Below, piece after piece: positions 50,891 through 60,590 of a stretch of 60,590 bases of DNA. The stretch's first letter is position 1. Each line of letters opens with the position of its first letter. The notes under the pieces are model-generated. The model saw nothing but the letters and a program-made list of their open reading frames with translations. It searched no databases and had not been told where the DNA came from. The stretch covers positions 1 to 60,590 of the forward strand of contig NZ_MEDO01000026.1 of assembly GCF_001724815.1 (NCBI RefSeq), written 5' to 3'. Position numbers and translations under genes: made by a program. The stretch comes from Arenimonas sp. SCN 70-307 (GTDB lineage: Bacteria > Pseudomonadota > Gammaproteobacteria > Xanthomonadales > Xanthomonadaceae).

Positions 50891-51972
50891 GCGGCCTCCG
50901 TGAGCAGCTTGAGTTCGTCGGCCTGGTGCTCGCGGGTGAGCCGGTCGACCAGTTCGTCCAGGTCGCCGTCCATCACCTGCGGCAGCGCGTAGAGCGTGAG
51001 GCCCTCGACGCGGTGGTCGGTGATGCGGCCCTGCGGGAAGTTGTAGGTGCGGATGCGCTGGCTGCGGTCGCCGCTGCCCACCTGCAGCCGGCGCGACTGC
51101 GCCTGCGCCGCGGCCTGCTTCGAGCGCTCCTCGTCGAGCAGGCGGGCCTTGAGCAGGGACATCGCCCGGGCGCGGTTCTTGTGCTGGCTGCGTTCGTCCT
51201 GGCACTCGACCACGATGCCCGAGGGCAGGTGGGTGATGCGGATGGCCGAGTCGGTCTTGTTCACGTGCTGGCCGCCGGCGCCGGAGGCGCGGAAGGTGTC
51301 GACCTTGATGTCGGCGTCGCGCACCTCGATCTCGTCCACCTCGTCGAGCTCGGGCAGGATGGCCACCGTGGCGGCCGAGGTGTGGATGCGGCCCTGCGAC
51401 TCGGTGGCCGGCACGCGCTGGACGCGGTGGGTGCCGGACTCGAACTTCAGGCGCGAATAGGCGCCCTTGCCCTCGATGCGGGCGACGATTTCCTTGTAGC
51501 CGCCGTGCTCGCCCTCGCTGGCCGAGACGACCTCGACCTGCCAGCGGCGGCGCTCCGCGTAACGCGCGTACATGCGGAACAGGTCGCCGGCGAAGATGGC
51601 GGCTTCGTCGCCGCCGGTTCCGGCGCGCACTTCCAGGAATAGGTTGGCCTCGTCGCGCGGGTCGCGCGGCACCAGCAGCAGGGCGAGTTCGTCGTCGAGC
51701 ATGGCCAGGCGTTCACGCGCGGCCGGGATTTCTTCTTCGGCCAGTTCACGCAGCTCCGGGTCGGCGCGCATCGCCTCGGCCGCCTGCAGGTCGCGCTGGG
51801 CCTGGGCCCACGCGGCCAGGCCGCTGGCCACCGGCTCGAGCTGGGCGTATTCCTTCGACAGCGCCCGGAAGCGCGCGTTGTCGGCGGCCACGCCGGGGTC
51901 GGCCAGCATCCGGCCGACCTCCTCGTGGCGCTCGGCCAGGGCCTCGAGCTTACGACGCAGGCCCGGTGTCAT
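50887..51972 (-). CDS. prfA: Peptide chain release factor 1 (RF1)
   Basis: Recognises UAA and UAG and triggers peptide release. The 361 residues contain [21 protein letters not shown], the codon-reading PAT motif ([22 protein letters not shown]), the catalytic GGQ loop [23 protein letters not shown] and the C-terminal [16 protein letters not shown]. The start overlaps the hemA 3' end by 23 bp, the standard hemA-prfA arrangement. prmC, usually next in E. coli, is here far away (24483-25316). Confidence 0.98.
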   Translation of the reverse strand: MTPGLRRKLEALAERHEEVGRMLADPGVAADNARFRALSKEYAQLEPVASGLAAWAQAQRDLQAAEAMRADPELRELAEEEIPAARERLAMLDDELALLLVPRDPRDEANLFLEVRAGTGGDEAAIFAGDLFRMYARYAERRRWQVEVVSASEGEHGGYKEIVARIEGKGAYSRLKFESGTHRVQRVPATESQGRIHTSAATVAILPELDEVDEIEVRDADIKVDTFRASGAGGQHVNKTDSAIRITHLPSGIVVECQDERSQHKNRARAMSLLKARLLDEERSKQAAAQAQSRRLQVGSGDRSQRIRTYNFPQGRITDHRVEGLTLYALPQVMDGDLDELVDRLTREHQADELKLLTEAA

Positions 51973-53221
51973 CGTCGTCCTGGTAGAGGCGTTCGGCGGC
52001 GCGCAGCAAGTCGAGGTCGCCGTCGAGCGCGGCCTGGCGCAGCGCGGCGCTGGGGCCGTGCAGCAGTTTGTTGGTCAGCTGGGCGGCCAGCAGTTCCACC
52101 ACCTCGGTGGCCGGCTTGCCGGCGGCCAGCTGCTCGTGCGCGCGCGCCAGCATCTGTTCGCGCGCGGCTTCGGCGCGGCGGCGCATCGCCTTGAGCGCAT
52201 CCTGGCGCCCCTGCGCCCGCCACCAGGCCATGTAGTGCTCGACCTGCAGGTCGATGATGGCCTGGGCCTGCTCGGCCGCCTCGCGGCGCGAGGCTCGGTT
52301 TTCCTCGATCACCTGCTCGAGGTCGTCGACGGTGTAGAGGTAGACGTCGGCCAGCGTGGCCACGGCCGGGTCGATGTCGCGCGGCACCGCGAGGTCGAGC
52401 ATGAACATCGGCCGGTGCTTGCGCGCCTTGAGCGCGGCCTGCACGGCCTCGAGCCGCAGCACGGGCTCGCGCGCGGCGGTGGCGGTGATGACGATGTCGG
52501 CCTCGGGCAGGTGCCGCGAGAGCTCCGACAGCGGCAGCGCATAGCCGCCGTGGCGGCTGGCCAGGGCCTGGGCGTGCTCGAGGGTGCGGTTGGCGACCAG
52601 CAGCCGGCGCGCCTTGGCGTCCACCAGGTGGCGCGCGGCCAGCTCGATGGTGTCGCCGGCGCCGACCAGCAGCACGGTGGCGCGGTCGAGTTCGCTGAAG
52701 ACCTGGCGCGCCAGCCGCACCGCGGCATAGGCCACCGAAACCGGGTGCGCGCCGATGCGGGTGTCGGTGCGCACGCGCTTGGCGACCTGGAAGCTTTGCT
52801 GGAACAGCCGGTCGAGCGGCGTGCGCAGGCGCTGCCGGCTGCGCGCGGCCTGCCAGGCGTCCTTGACCTGGCCCAGGATCTGCGGCTCGCCGAGCACCAG
52901 CGAATCGAGGCCCGTGGCCACGCGGAACAGGTGGCGCACGGCCTGCTCGTCGCGGTGCTGGTAGACGTAGTCGGCCAGCGCCTCGGGCGCCAGGCCATGG
53001 TGGCGCGCCAGCCACTCGACCACGGCGGCCTCGCGGCCGTCCTCGACCTGGGCGTAGACCTCGGTGCGGTTGCAGGTGGACAGCAGCGCGGCTTCCGCCA
53101 CGCCCGGCACCTGGCCCAGCGCGTCGAGCGCGCCCGGCAGCTGGCCGCCGTCCATCGCCACCCGTTCGCGCAGCGCGAGCGGGGCGGTCTGGTGGTTCAG
53201 TCCTAGGGCGAGCAGGGGCAT
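51950..53221 (-). CDS. hemA: Glutamyl-tRNA reductase
   Basis: First committed step of tetrapyrrole synthesis (C5 pathway): reduces Glu-tRNA-Glu to glutamate-1-semialdehyde. The 423 residues show [17 protein letters not shown], the catalytic cysteine [35 protein letters not shown] and the NADPH domain [24 protein letters not shown]-terminal dimerisation helix region follows. It heads the hemA-prfA-moaB-ppk2 run and diverges from the TPR-lolB operon. Confidence 0.98.
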   Translation of the reverse strand: MPLLALGLNHQTAPLALRERVAMDGGQLPGALDALGQVPGVAEAALLSTCNRTEVYAQVEDGREAAVVEWLARHHGLAPEALADYVYQHRDEQAVRHLFRVATGLDSLVLGEPQILGQVKDAWQAARSRQRLRTPLDRLFQQSFQVAKRVRTDTRIGAHPVSVAYAAVRLARQVFSELDRATVLLVGAGDTIELAARHLVDAKARRLLVANRTLEHAQALASRHGGYALPLSELSRHLPEADIVITATAAREPVLRLEAVQAALKARKHRPMFMLDLAVPRDIDPAVATLADVYLYTVDDLEQVIEENRASRREAAEQAQAIIDLQVEHYMAWWRAQGRQDALKAMRRRAEAAREQMLARAHEQLAAGKPATEVVELLAAQLTNKLLHGPSAALRQAALDGDLDLLRAAERLYQDDDDTGPAS

Positions 53222-53313
53222 GGGACGTTGGCTGGCCGCGTTGCGCTAAGCTTCCGCGGGCTGGGCTCTCGTGGTTTCCGGCGCCCATTCTAGCCTTTGG
53301 CCGTGCAATCCCC

Positions 53314-54981
53314 ATGATCTGGAGCAAATGCCGCCCGTTTGCCTGCGTCGCGCTGGCCCTGGGCCTGGCGGGCGCGGCCGTGGCGCACACCGGCGAGGTG
53401 CTCGAGCCGGTGATGGCCGGCGAGTTCGCGCTCCAGGCCGGCGACCTGCCCCAGGCCGCGGCGCATTACCTGCGCGCCGCCGAACTCTCGACCGACCCGG
53501 GCCTGGCCGAGCGGGCCACCCGCATCGCCCTGCTGGCCGGGCGGCCGGCGCTGGCCGGCAGCGCCCTTGAGCGCTGGCAGTTGCTGGCGCCCGGCGCGGC
53601 CAGCCTGCCCGGGGCCCGGCTCGAGCTGGCGCTCGCCCGCGGCGACGTGGACGAGGCGATGCAGGCGGTTTCGGTCCTGCAGGTCCTGCCCGGCGAGGCG
53701 GGCCTGCCCGCGCTGATCTCGATCCTGGGCAACGCCGCCGGCGAGCGTCGTGAGCTGGCGCGCCGGGTGCTGCGGGCCATGTTCGTTTCCGACCAGCTGC
53801 CGCCCCGGCTGGGCGGCTGGCTGGCGGTGGCCAGCCTGGCCCGGCGCCTGGACGAGCCCGAGCTGGCCGAGACCCTGGTTCGCGAGGGCATCGAGCGATT
53901 CCCCGATGACCCGCGCGCGCACCTGCTGACCGCCGACCGGCTGCGCCGCGAGGGCCGCGACGATGAGGCCCGGGTGCGGCTGGCGACGCTCGGCGACCCG
54001 GCGGCCCTGGCGCCGGAGCTGCGCCGCACGGCCGCCCGCCAGCATGCGCTGATGGGCGATCCGCTCGCGGCCGCCGCCACCCTTGGCGCCGGTCCGCAGG
54101 ACGAGGAAAGCCTGCGCCAGCGCGCCCGCTGGCTGCTCGACGCCGGCGACCGGCCGGCACTGGCCGCGCTTTACGAGGAAACGGCGGCGCTGGACCGGGT
54201 GCCCCCGCCCGAGCGCCGGCTGCTGCTGGGCATGCTCGCCGAGGGGCTGTTGCGCTGGCGCGAGGCGGAGGCCTGGTATGCCTCGGTGCCTCGCGGCGAG
54301 GGCCACGACCAGGCCACCCTGCGCCGCGCCGGCGCGCTGGCGCGGCTGGCCCGATTGCCCGAGGCGCTGGCCTCGCTGCGCGCGCTGCGGAGCGACGAGG
54401 AGGCCGACGGCGAGGCGATCCGCGACGCCTTCCTGCTCGAGTCCGACCTGCTCGAACGCCGCGGCCGGGGCGACGAGGCCCTGGCGGTGCTCGATGAATC
54501 GCTGGAGGTTTTCGAGGGCGACCCGGCGCTGCGCTACGCCCGGGCGATGCTGCACGAACGCGCCGGTCGCCTGGACGAGGCGCTCGCCGACCTGCAGCTG
54601 ATCCTCGACGAGGAGCCCGACAGCCACCAGGCGCTGAACGCCTACGGTTATGCGCTGCTGGTCCGCCGCGACCAGCCGGCGCAGGCGCTGCCCTACCTCG
54701 AGCGCGCGTTCGAGCTGGCGCCGGAGTCGGCGGCCGTGCTCGACAGCCTCGGCTGGCTGCGCTTCCGCATGGGCGAGCCGGAGATGGCACTGGAGCTGCT
54801 GCAGAAGGCCTGGGAGCGCCAGCGCATGGCGGAAATCGCCGCGCACCTGGGCGAAGTCCTGTGGACCCTGGGCCGCAAGGCCGAGGCGCGCGAGATCTGG
54901 CGCGCCGGGCTGCGCCTCGGCGGCAGCGACGACACCCTCGATGAAACCCTCGACCGCCTGCTCGGGAGCCGCACCCCATGA
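53314..54981 (+). CDS. Periplasmic TPR-repeat protein
   Basis: A 555-residue protein with a signal peptide (ending AVA-HTG) and helical repeats along its length. Clear TPR units are MAGEFALQAGDLPQAAAHYLRAAEL near the start and LLRRDQPAQALPYLERAFELAPESAAVLDSLGWLRFRMGEPEMALELLQ-type repeats near the end. A TPR gene in this place, upstream of lolB and divergent from hemA, is widespread in Gammaproteobacteria. Function unknown, possibly envelope assembly. The stop overlaps lolB by ATGA. Confidence 0.88.
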   Translation: MIWSKCRPFACVALALGLAGAAVAHTGEVLEPVMAGEFALQAGDLPQAAAHYLRAAELSTDPGLAERATRIALLAGRPALAGSALERWQLLAPGAASLPGARLELALARGDVDEAMQAVSVLQVLPGEAGLPALISILGNAAGERRELARRVLRAMFVSDQLPPRLGGWLAVASLARRLDEPELAETLVREGIERFPDDPRAHLLTADRLRREGRDDEARVRLATLGDPAALAPELRRTAARQHALMGDPLAAAATLGAGPQDEESLRQRARWLLDAGDRPALAALYEETAALDRVPPPERRLLLGMLAEGLLRWREAEAWYASVPRGEGHDQATLRRAGALARLARLPEALASLRALRSDEEADGEAIRDAFLLESDLLERRGRGDEALAVLDESLEVFEGDPALRYARAMLHERAGRLDEALADLQLILDEEPDSHQALNAYGYALLVRRDQPAQALPYLERAFELAPESAAVLDSLGWLRFRMGEPEMALELLQKAWERQRMAEIAAHLGEVLWTLGRKAEAREIWRAGLRLGGSDDTLDETLDRLLGSRTP

Positions 54982-55562
54982 TCCGACCGACCTCCGCCCT
55001 TGCCCTCGTCCTGCTGCTCGCGGCCTGCGTGCCGGCGCCCGTGCGTGGCCCCGGCGACGCCGCGCAGCTGGCGGCGCAGGTGGCGCACGAGGCCGCGCTG
55101 CGGGCCGAGCCGGCCTGGGGGCTCGAGGGCAGGCTGGCGGTGCGCGCCGGGAGCGAGGGCGGCAGCGGCCGGCTGGAGTGGCGGCAGCAGGGCGGGGAGT
55201 ACGAGATCCGCCTTTCGGCACCCGTGACCGGCAAGGGCTGGCGCCTGCTCGGCACGCCGGACGGCGCGCGCATCGAGGGCCTCGATGCTGGCCCCGTGGA
55301 TGGCCCGGACGCCCGTGCGCTGCTGGCCGAAGCCACCGGCTGGGACATCCCGGTGGATGACCTGGCCTGGTGGGTGCGCGGTGGCCGGGCGCCCGGCGCG
55401 GCCGAGATCGAGTTCGGGGCCGACGGCCGTCCGGCCCGTCTGGTGCAGCAGGGCTGGACGGTGGAATACCGCGAGTGGGTCGGCGAGCGCCCGCGCCGGG
55501 TGTTCGCCAGCCGCGGCGAGGCCAGCGTGCGCCTGGTGGTCGACCGCTGGGGCCAGCCGTGA
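54978..55562 (+). CDS. lolB: Outer-membrane lipoprotein insertion protein LolB
   Basis: Receives lipoproteins from LolA and inserts them in the outer membrane. The 194 residues begin with a lipobox (LLAAC, cysteine about 16). The LolB body is seen in [55 protein letters not shown] and GWTVEYREW. Poorly conserved at sequence level as usual for LolB, but its place between the TPR gene and ispE supports the call. It overlaps ispE by GTGA. Confidence 0.92.
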   Translation: MIRPTSALALVLLLAACVPAPVRGPGDAAQLAAQVAHEAALRAEPAWGLEGRLAVRAGSEGGSGRLEWRQQGGEYEIRLSAPVTGKGWRLLGTPDGARIEGLDAGPVDGPDARALLAEATGWDIPVDDLAWWVRGGRAPGAAEIEFGADGRPARLVQQGWTVEYREWVGERPRRVFASRGEASVRLVVDRWGQP

Positions 55563-56422
55563 GCGAGCCGGCCTGGAGCGCATGGCCGGCGCCGGCCAAG
55601 CTCAACCTGTTCCTGCGCATCACCGGCCGCCGCCCGGACGGCTACCACCGCCTGCAGACGGTGTTCCAGCTGCTCGACTGGGGCGACACGGTGCGCCTGC
55701 GGGTGCGCGACGATGGCCAGGTCGTGCGCGCCGGGGCCGAGGGCTACGCGGTGCCGGAGTCGGACGACCTGGTGGTTCGTGCCGCTAAAGTTCTGCAAAA
55801 AGAAGCCAATTGCAGCAAAGGCGCAGACATAATCGTTGAAAAGAAGATTCCACTGGGCGGCGGTTTCGGCGGCGGCTCCTCGGACGCGGCCACCGTGCTC
55901 GTGGCCCTCGACCACCTGTGGGGCACCCGGCTGGGCGAGGAGCGGCTGGCCGCCCTGGGCCTGGCCCTGGGCGCCGACGTGCCGGTGTTCGTGCGCGGCC
56001 GCAGCGCCTGGGCCGAGGGGGTGGGGGAGGCGCTGGTGCCGCTGGCCCTGGCGCCGGCCAGCTACCTCGTGGTGGACACCGGCGTTTGCGTGCCCACGGG
56101 CGAGCTTTTCCAGGCCCCGGATTTGACCCGGGATGCCCCGGAAGCGACAATATCGGACTTCGTTTCAGGCCCTTCGCTCGGGAATGCCTTCGAGCCGGTG
56201 CTGCGTCGTCGTTCACCGGTCGTCGCCACGACCCTGGATGCGCTTTCGCGGCTCGGTCCGGCGGCCCTCACCGGGACCGGCGGCGGCTGTTTCGCGCGCT
56301 TCGGCGCGCGCGCCGATGCCGAGGCCGCGCTGGCGCGCCTGCCCCCGGGGCTGCGCGCCTGGGTGGCCGACGGGGTGGACGTGTCGCCCCTGCACCGGGC
56401 GCTGTCCGCCCGGCGGGCCTGA
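55559..56422 (+). CDS. ispE: 4-(cytidine-5'-diphospho)-2-C-methyl-D-erythritol kinase
   Basis: GHMP kinase of the MEP isoprenoid pathway. The 287 residues have the N-terminal [34 protein letters not shown], the ATP-binding loop [17 protein letters not shown] and the C-terminal [13 protein letters not shown]. The start is GTG in the lolB stop. Codons from about 55774 to 55855 and again near 56118-56185 are far more AT-rich than the surroundings (AAA, ATA, ATT, CAA, GTT), yet the frame and motifs are intact. tRNA-Gln follows after 19 bases. Confidence 0.96.
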   Translation: MSEPAWSAWPAPAKLNLFLRITGRRPDGYHRLQTVFQLLDWGDTVRLRVRDDGQVVRAGAEGYAVPESDDLVVRAAKVLQKEANCSKGADIIVEKKIPLGGGFGGGSSDAATVLVALDHLWGTRLGEERLAALGLALGADVPVFVRGRSAWAEGVGEALVPLALAPASYLVVDTGVCVPTGELFQAPDLTRDAPEATISDFVSGPSLGNAFEPVLRRRSPVVATTLDALSRLGPAALTGTGGGCFARFGARADAEAALARLPPGLRAWVADGVDVSPLHRALSARRA

Positions 56423-56441
56423 GACGGCGTTTTTCCAGCGG

Positions 56442-56519
56442 TGGGGCGTCGCCAAGTGGCCTAAGGCACCGGGTTTTGATCCCGGCATTTCGTAGGTTCG
56501 AATCCTACCGCCCCAGCCA
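56442..56519 (+). tRNA. tRNA-Gln (UUG)
   Basis: Acceptor stem TGGGGCG/CGCCCCA, D-arm GCCAAGTGGCCTAAGGC, anticodon stem CCGGG/CCCGG with loop TTTTGAT (anticodon TTG), T-loop GTTCGAATC, encoded CCA. It lies between ispE and prs, the usual position, and is probably part of their transcript. Confidence 0.97.
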
Positions 56520-56564
56520 CCCGCGTCGCGTCGCCCGCCCGTCCACCAACCGGAAGCCCGCCCC

Positions 56565-57521
56565 ATGAGCAAGCAGAACCTGCTCGTCTTCACCGGCAAC
56601 GCCAACCGCCCGCTCGCGCTGGCGGTTTGCCGCCAGCTGGGCATTCCGCTGGGCAAGGCGCAGGTGGGCAAGTTCTCCGACGGCGAGGTGCAGGTCGAGA
56701 TCGAGGAGAACGTGCGCCGGCAGGAGGTGTTCGTCATCCAGTCCACCAGCGCGCCGACCGCCGAGAACTTCATGGAGCTGCTGGTGCTGATCGACGCGCT
56801 CAAGCGCGCCTCGGTCGCCAGCGTCACCGCGGTGGTGCCGTACTTCGGCTACGCCCGCCAGGACCGCCGCATGCGCTCGGCGCGCGTGCCGATCACGGCC
56901 AAGGTAGCGGCCAAGATGTACACTGCCGTCGGCACCGACCGCGTGCTGACGGTCGACCTGCATGCCGACCAGATCCAGGGCTTCTTCGATATCCCGGTCG
57001 ACAACGTCTACGCCTCGCCGCTGCTGCTGGCCGACATCTGGCGCACGCTGGGCACCGACAACCTGGTGGTGGTCTCGCCGGACGTCGGCGGCGTGGTGCG
57101 CGCGCGCGCCATCGCCAAGCGCCTGGACGACGCCGACCTGGCCATCATCGACAAGCGCCGCCCGAAGGCCAACGTGGCCACGGTGATGAACATCATCGGC
57201 GACGTCGAGGGCAAGACCTGCGTGCTGGTGGACGACATCGTCGACACCGCCGGCACCCTGTGCGCGGCCGCCGCCGCGCTCAAGCAGAACGGCGCGAAGA
57301 AGGTCGTGGCCTACTGCACCCACCCGGTGCTGTCGGGCGCGGCCATCGCCAACGTCTCGAACTCGCAGCTCGACGAGCTGGTGGTCACCGACACCATCCC
57401 GCTGTCGGAGGCCGCGCGGGCCTGCCCGCGCATCCGCCAGCTGTCGGTGGCCGAGCTGCTGGCCGAGACCATCCGCCGCATCGCCTTCGGCGAGTCGGTG
57501 AGCTCGCTGTACGTGGATTGA
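56565..57521 (+). CDS. prs: Ribose-phosphate pyrophosphokinase
   Basis: Makes PRPP from ribose-5-phosphate and ATP for nucleotide, His and Trp synthesis. The 318 residues match class [78 protein letters not shown], the PRPP motif [14 protein letters not shown] and [11 protein letters not shown] at the end. Apt in this window uses its product. Confidence 0.98.
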   Translation: MSKQNLLVFTGNANRPLALAVCRQLGIPLGKAQVGKFSDGEVQVEIEENVRRQEVFVIQSTSAPTAENFMELLVLIDALKRASVASVTAVVPYFGYARQDRRMRSARVPITAKVAAKMYTAVGTDRVLTVDLHADQIQGFFDIPVDNVYASPLLLADIWRTLGTDNLVVVSPDVGGVVRARAIAKRLDDADLAIIDKRRPKANVATVMNIIGDVEGKTCVLVDDIVDTAGTLCAAAAALKQNGAKKVVAYCTHPVLSGAAIANVSNSQLDELVVTDTIPLSEAARACPRIRQLSVAELLAETIRRIAFGESVSSLYVD

Positions 57522-57539
57522 GGCAGGGCGGGGGCATCC

Positions 57540-57565
57540 GGCATCGGCGTCGCGGCGCCGATGCC
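57540..57565. other. Perfect 10-bp hairpin between prs and rplY
   Basis: GGCATCGGCG / CGCCGATGCC with a 6-base loop, 18 bases after the prs stop. It is not followed by a T-run. Possibly a weak terminator or an RNA-stability element. Confidence 0.5.
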
Positions 57566-57654
57566 CGATTCCCCCGGGAACGACGCCAGGCCTGGTCGCG
57601 GGCAGGGCGGTAAGCACCGAAAGGTGCATCACAACCAAAGAAGGCAACACGAAC

Positions 57655-58335
57655 ATGGCTAAGAACGAACACAAGCTGGTCGCCACCAGCCGCAAGGACG
57701 AGGGCAAGGGTGCGAGCCGCCGCCTCCGTCGCAGCGGCCACGTGCCGGCCATCGTCTATGGCGGCCACCAGGAGCCGCAGAGCGTGCAGGTCGAGCACAA
57801 CCACCTCTGGCTGACCAGCCAGAACGAGTGGTTCTACTCGGCCATCCTCGACCTCGACGTCGACGGCAAGGTCCAGAAGGTCCTGCTGCGCGACATGCAG
57901 CGCCACCCGTTCAAGCAGCAGATCCTGCACCTGGACTTCCTGCGCGTGAGCGAGAACGAGGCCCTGCGCGCCAAGGTGCCGCTGCACTTCGCCAACCAGG
58001 AGAAGTCCCCGGCCGGCAAGTCGGCGGGCGTCGTGGTCACCCACGAGCTCAACGAGGTCGAAGTCAGCTGCCTGCCGAAGGACCTGCCGGAGTTCATCGA
58101 GGTCGACCTGTCGGCGCTGGCCGTCGGCGACATCGTGCACCTCTCGCAGATCGTGCTGCCCAAGGGCGTCACCATCCCGGCCCTGGCCCACGGCAAGGAG
58201 CACGACCTGGCGGTCGTGATCGCCAAGCACGCCCGCGTCGAGGCCGAGGAAACCGCCGCGCCGACCTCCGCCGAGGTCCCGGCCGCCAAGGTCGCCAAGG
58301 CCGACGCCGCCCCGGCGGCGCCGAAGAAGAAGTAA
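57655..58335 (+). CDS. rplY: 50S ribosomal protein L25/Ctc-type
   Basis: 5S-rRNA-binding ribosomal protein. The 226 residues are the long CTC form, with an L25 domain (ASRRLRRSGHVPAIVYGG, LLRDMQRHPFKQQILHLDFLRV) and a C-terminal beta domain (VPLHFANQEKSPAGKSAGVVVTHELNEVEVSCLPKDLPEFIEVDLSAL). An Ala/Lys-rich tail ends KKK. It lies between prs and pth as in most relatives. Confidence 0.97.
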   Translation: MAKNEHKLVATSRKDEGKGASRRLRRSGHVPAIVYGGHQEPQSVQVEHNHLWLTSQNEWFYSAILDLDVDGKVQKVLLRDMQRHPFKQQILHLDFLRVSENEALRAKVPLHFANQEKSPAGKSAGVVVTHELNEVEVSCLPKDLPEFIEVDLSALAVGDIVHLSQIVLPKGVTIPALAHGKEHDLAVVIAKHARVEAEETAAPTSAEVPAAKVAKADAAPAAPKKK

Positions 58336-58349
58336 CCCTCGCTTCCCCT

Positions 58350-58370
58350 CCCTCTCCCGTCGGGAGAGGG
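58350..58370. repeat. CCCTCTCCC inverted-repeat (extragenic palindrome)
   Basis: Nine-base perfect inverted repeat (CCCTCTCCC-GTC-GGGAGAGGG) with further flanking GGGGAGAGGG in the rplY-pth gap. The same type of palindrome is scattered through many Proteobacterial genomes. It lacks a U-tract and is probably a repeat unit or transcript-processing site. Confidence 0.6.
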
Positions 58371-58395
58371 CCGGGGAGAGGGCAATCCCTTCGAC

Positions 58396-58977
58396 GTGGC
58401 TGGTCTGCGCCTCATCGTCGGCCTGGGCAACCCCGGTGCCGAACACGCCCGAACCCGGCACAACGCCGGGTTCTGGTTTCTTGACGCCCTGGCGGCAAAG
58501 GCCGGGGCGCGCTTTGGCCTCGAGTCCAAGCTCCATGGCGAGACCGCCAAGGTCGAGCTGGCCGGGCACACGCTCTGGCTGCTCAGGCCCGCGACCTTCA
58601 TGAACGCCTCCGGGCGCTCGGTGGCCGCGGCCCTGCGCTACTGGAAGATCGACCCGTCCGAGGCCCTGCTGGCCCACGACGAGCTCGACCTGCCCCCGGG
58701 CGCCGCCCGCCTGAAGTTCGATGGCGGCCACGGCGGCCAGAACGGCCTGCGCGACACCATGCAGCACCTGGGCCACGGCAAGTTCCATCGCCTGCGCATA
58801 GGCATCGGCCATCCCGGCCACAAGGACAAGGTCACCCCCTGGGTGCTTGGCCGGCCCGGGAAGGACGACGAAGCCTCCATCCTTCGGGCCATCGACGACG
58901 CCCTGGCGGTGCTGCCGCTGGCGGTCGCCGGTGAGTTCCCCGAGGCGATGAAGCGCCTGCACACCCCCAAATCCTGA
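58396..58977 (+). CDS. pth: Peptidyl-tRNA hydrolase
   Basis: Recycles tRNA from aborted peptidyl-tRNA. The 193 residues have [21 protein letters not shown] with the catalytic His, [43 protein letters not shown] and [12 protein letters not shown]. The start is GTG. It is in the standard rplY-pth-ychF order. Confidence 0.97.
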   Translation: MAGLRLIVGLGNPGAEHARTRHNAGFWFLDALAAKAGARFGLESKLHGETAKVELAGHTLWLLRPATFMNASGRSVAAALRYWKIDPSEALLAHDELDLPPGAARLKFDGGHGGQNGLRDTMQHLGHGKFHRLRIGIGHPGHKDKVTPWVLGRPGKDDEASILRAIDDALAVLPLAVAGEFPEAMKRLHTPKS

Positions 58978-58993
58978 GGAAGAAGACCCCACC

Positions 58994-60085
58994 ATGGGCA
59001 TCAAATGCGGCATCGTCGGCCTGCCCAACGTCGGCAAGTCCACCCTGTTCAACGCGCTGACCAAGGCCGGCATCGCCGCCGCCAACTTCCCGTTCTGCAC
59101 CATCGAGCCCAACACGGGCGTGGTGCCGGTGCCGGACCCGCGCCTCAACCAGCTGGCCGAGATCGTCAAGCCCCAGAAGGTGATCCCGACCTCGTTCGAG
59201 TTCGTCGACATCGCCGGCCTGGTCGCCGGCGCCAGCAAGGGCGAGGGCCTGGGCAACAAGTTCCTGGCGCACATCCGCGAGGTGGACGCCATCGCCCACG
59301 TGGTGCGCTGCTTCGAGCACACCGACATCGTGCACGTGGCCGGCAAGGTCGACCCGATCTCGGACATCGAGACCATCGACACCGAGCTGGCCCTGGCCGA
59401 CCTCGATTCGGTCGAAAAGGCCCTCAACCGCGCCGAGCGCGAGGCCAAGACCGGCAACAAGGACGCCATGGTCCGCAAGGAGGTCCTGGCGCGCCTGCGC
59501 GCCGGCCTCGACCAGGGCACCCCGGCCCGGGCCCTGGGCCTGTCGGCCGAGGACAAGGCCGTGGTCCGCGACCTGTTCCTGCTCACCCTCAAGCCGGTGA
59601 TGTACGTGGCCAACGTGCTCGAGGACGGCTTCGAGAACAACCCCCACCTGGACGCCGTCCGGGCCCGGGCCGAGCGCGAGGGCGCCCAGGTGGTGCCGGT
59701 CTGCGCCGCCATCGAGGAGGAGCTGGCCCAGCTCGAGGACGCCGACCGGGGCGAGTTCCTGGCCACCATGGGCCTGGACGAGCCGGGCCTGAACCGGGTC
59801 ATCCGCGCCGGCTACGCCCTGCTGGGCATGCAGACCTACTTCACGGCCGGCGTGAAGGAAGTGCGGGCCTGGCAGGTCCACAAGGGCGCCACCGCGCCCC
59901 AGGCCGCCGCCGTCATCCACACCGACTTCGAGAAGGGCTTCATCCGCGCCGAGACCATCTCCTTCGACGACTACATCCGCTATCGCGGCGAGTCCGGGGC
60001 CCGCGACGCCGGGCGCCTGCGCCTGGAGGGCAAGGACTACGTGGTGCAGGAGGGCGACGTCCTGCATTTCCGCTTCAACGTCTGA
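58994..60085 (+). CDS. ychF: Redox-regulated ATPase YchF
   Basis: Obg-related P-loop protein that binds ATP and the ribosome. The 363 residues have [62 protein letters not shown], the altered base motif YVANVLED in place of the GTPase NKxD, and the C-terminal TGS domain ([20 protein letters not shown], [17 protein letters not shown]). A convincing terminator was not seen after it. Confidence 0.97.
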   Translation: MGIKCGIVGLPNVGKSTLFNALTKAGIAAANFPFCTIEPNTGVVPVPDPRLNQLAEIVKPQKVIPTSFEFVDIAGLVAGASKGEGLGNKFLAHIREVDAIAHVVRCFEHTDIVHVAGKVDPISDIETIDTELALADLDSVEKALNRAEREAKTGNKDAMVRKEVLARLRAGLDQGTPARALGLSAEDKAVVRDLFLLTLKPVMYVANVLEDGFENNPHLDAVRARAEREGAQVVPVCAAIEEELAQLEDADRGEFLATMGLDEPGLNRVIRAGYALLGMQTYFTAGVKEVRAWQVHKGATAPQAAAVIHTDFEKGFIRAETISFDDYIRYRGESGARDAGRLRLEGKDYVVQEGDVLHFRFNV

Positions 60086-60112
60086 TCCGGCGGGGAAAGG
60101 GTTCGCCGGGCG

Positions 60113-60141
60113 TTGACATTTGTCCCCCGCGCGAACAAAAT
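60113..60141 (+). promoter_or_regulatory. Promoter of the tRNA-Tyr-Gly-Thr-tuf operon
   Basis: Perfect -35 TTGACA (60113-60118), 17-base spacer and CAAAAT (60136-60141). A GC-rich discriminator (ACGGGCTCC) follows, as in stringently controlled stable-RNA promoters. Predicted start about 60148, just ahead of tRNA-Tyr. Confidence 0.8.
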
Positions 60142-60156
60142 TACGGGCTCCCTGAC

Positions 60157-60242
60157 GGAGGGATACCCAAGCGGCCAACGGGGGCAGACTGTAAATCTGC
60201 TGGCTCACGCCTTCGGTGGTTCGAATCCACCTCCCTCCACCA
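60157..60242 (+). tRNA. tRNA-Tyr (GUA)
   Basis: Class II tRNA with long variable arm. Acceptor GGAGGGA/TCCCTCC, anticodon stem GCAGA/TCTGC with loop CTGTAAA (anticodon GTA), T-loop GTTCGAATC, encoded CCA. First of three tRNAs before tuf. Confidence 0.97.
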
Positions 60243-60274
60243 GCTCCGCGGGGCCAGTTCACCGGTCGCGCAGT

Positions 60275-60348
<74 letters not shown>

Positions 60349-60383
60349 TTGACCGACCGTTCCACCGCAACACCCAAAATTCC

Positions 60384-60590
<207 letters not shown>

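Noticed and set aside
53246..55915. Minus-strand open frame of 889 codons opposite the TPR-lolB-ispE genes
   Set aside because: Arg/Pro/Ala-rich shadow with no domain; the plus-strand genes are well supported.
57385..59802. Minus-strand open frame of 805 codons opposite prs, rplY, pth and ychF
   Set aside because: Antisense to four certain housekeeping genes and without any recognisable domain.

Overview
This 60.6-kb window is a chromosomal segment of a high-GC gammaproteobacterium. Gene content (oxyR/ahpCF, a three-piece pntAA/pntAB/pntB transhydrogenase, a sigma factor with DUF3619 and DUF3106 partners, DUF1631, rlmM, a secreted S8 protease with a P domain, lolB-ispE-tRNA-prs-rplY-pth-ychF, tRNA-Tyr/Gly/Thr-tuf) points to the Lysobacterales (Xanthomonadales), for example a Lysobacter-, Luteimonas- or Dokdonella-like organism. 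The genus cannot be fixed from the sequence alone. Genes are densely packed, many overlap by ATGA or GTGA, and TTG and GTG starts are common.

Layout. (1) 1-0.7 kb: the 3' remnant of a tyrosine integrase beside tRNA-Phe, a scar of an integrated element. (2) 0.8-6.5 kb: two tandem secreted paralogues, then the minus-strand operon ftsY - AsmA-like - mutY - yggX, diverging from rsmD-coaD. (3) 6.5-12.2 kb: lipoprotein, ferredoxin yfhL, gamma-glutamyltransferase, MBL hydrolase, DUF4920 protein, Tat-exported PhoX-like phosphatase and a MAPEG protein. (4) 12.2-19.4 kb: EF-hand protein, rlmM, deaminase and glnS (minus) against a 7TM/degenerate-GGDEF protein, a GST and apt (plus). (5) 19.4-25.3 kb: rnk and oxyR diverge from ahpC-ahpF across an AT-rich promoter that carries a nearly perfect OxyR tetramer site. 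A Pycsar-effector-like membrane protein and prmC follow.

(6) 25.3-32.6 kb: dxs, an unknown three-part protein, an HNH nuclease, prolyl iminopeptidase, a 405-bp nested inverted-repeat element, NUDIX, flap endonuclease and nitroreductase. (7) 32.7-40.5 kb: DUF1631 protein and pntAA, then an antisense sigma/DUF3619/DUF3106 operon that separates pntAA from pntAB-pntB, then sufT. (8) 40.5-46.1 kb: a secreted subtilase with its own promoter, operator-like dyad and terminator, a ToxR-like TPR regulator and a DUF1232 protein. (9) 46.2-53.2 kb: single-domain asparaginase-like protein, DUF2069, wrbA, yihY, a TlpA-like lipoprotein, ppk2, moaB, prfA and hemA. (10) 53.3-60.6 kb: TPR protein, lolB, ispE, tRNA-Gln, prs, rplY, pth, ychF, three tRNAs and the start of tuf.

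The window is mainly housekeeping: translation (glnS, prfA, prmC, rplY, pth, tuf, rlmM, rsmD), isoprenoid supply (dxs, ispE), cofactors (coaD, hemA, moaB), peroxide defence and NAD(P)H balance. No complete phage, insertion sequence, CRISPR array or defence island is visible. The most unusual signals are the orphan Pycsar-effector-like gene one base upstream of prmC, the split pnt locus, the nested inverted-repeat element, the operator-like dyad before the protease and a low-GC patch inside ispE.
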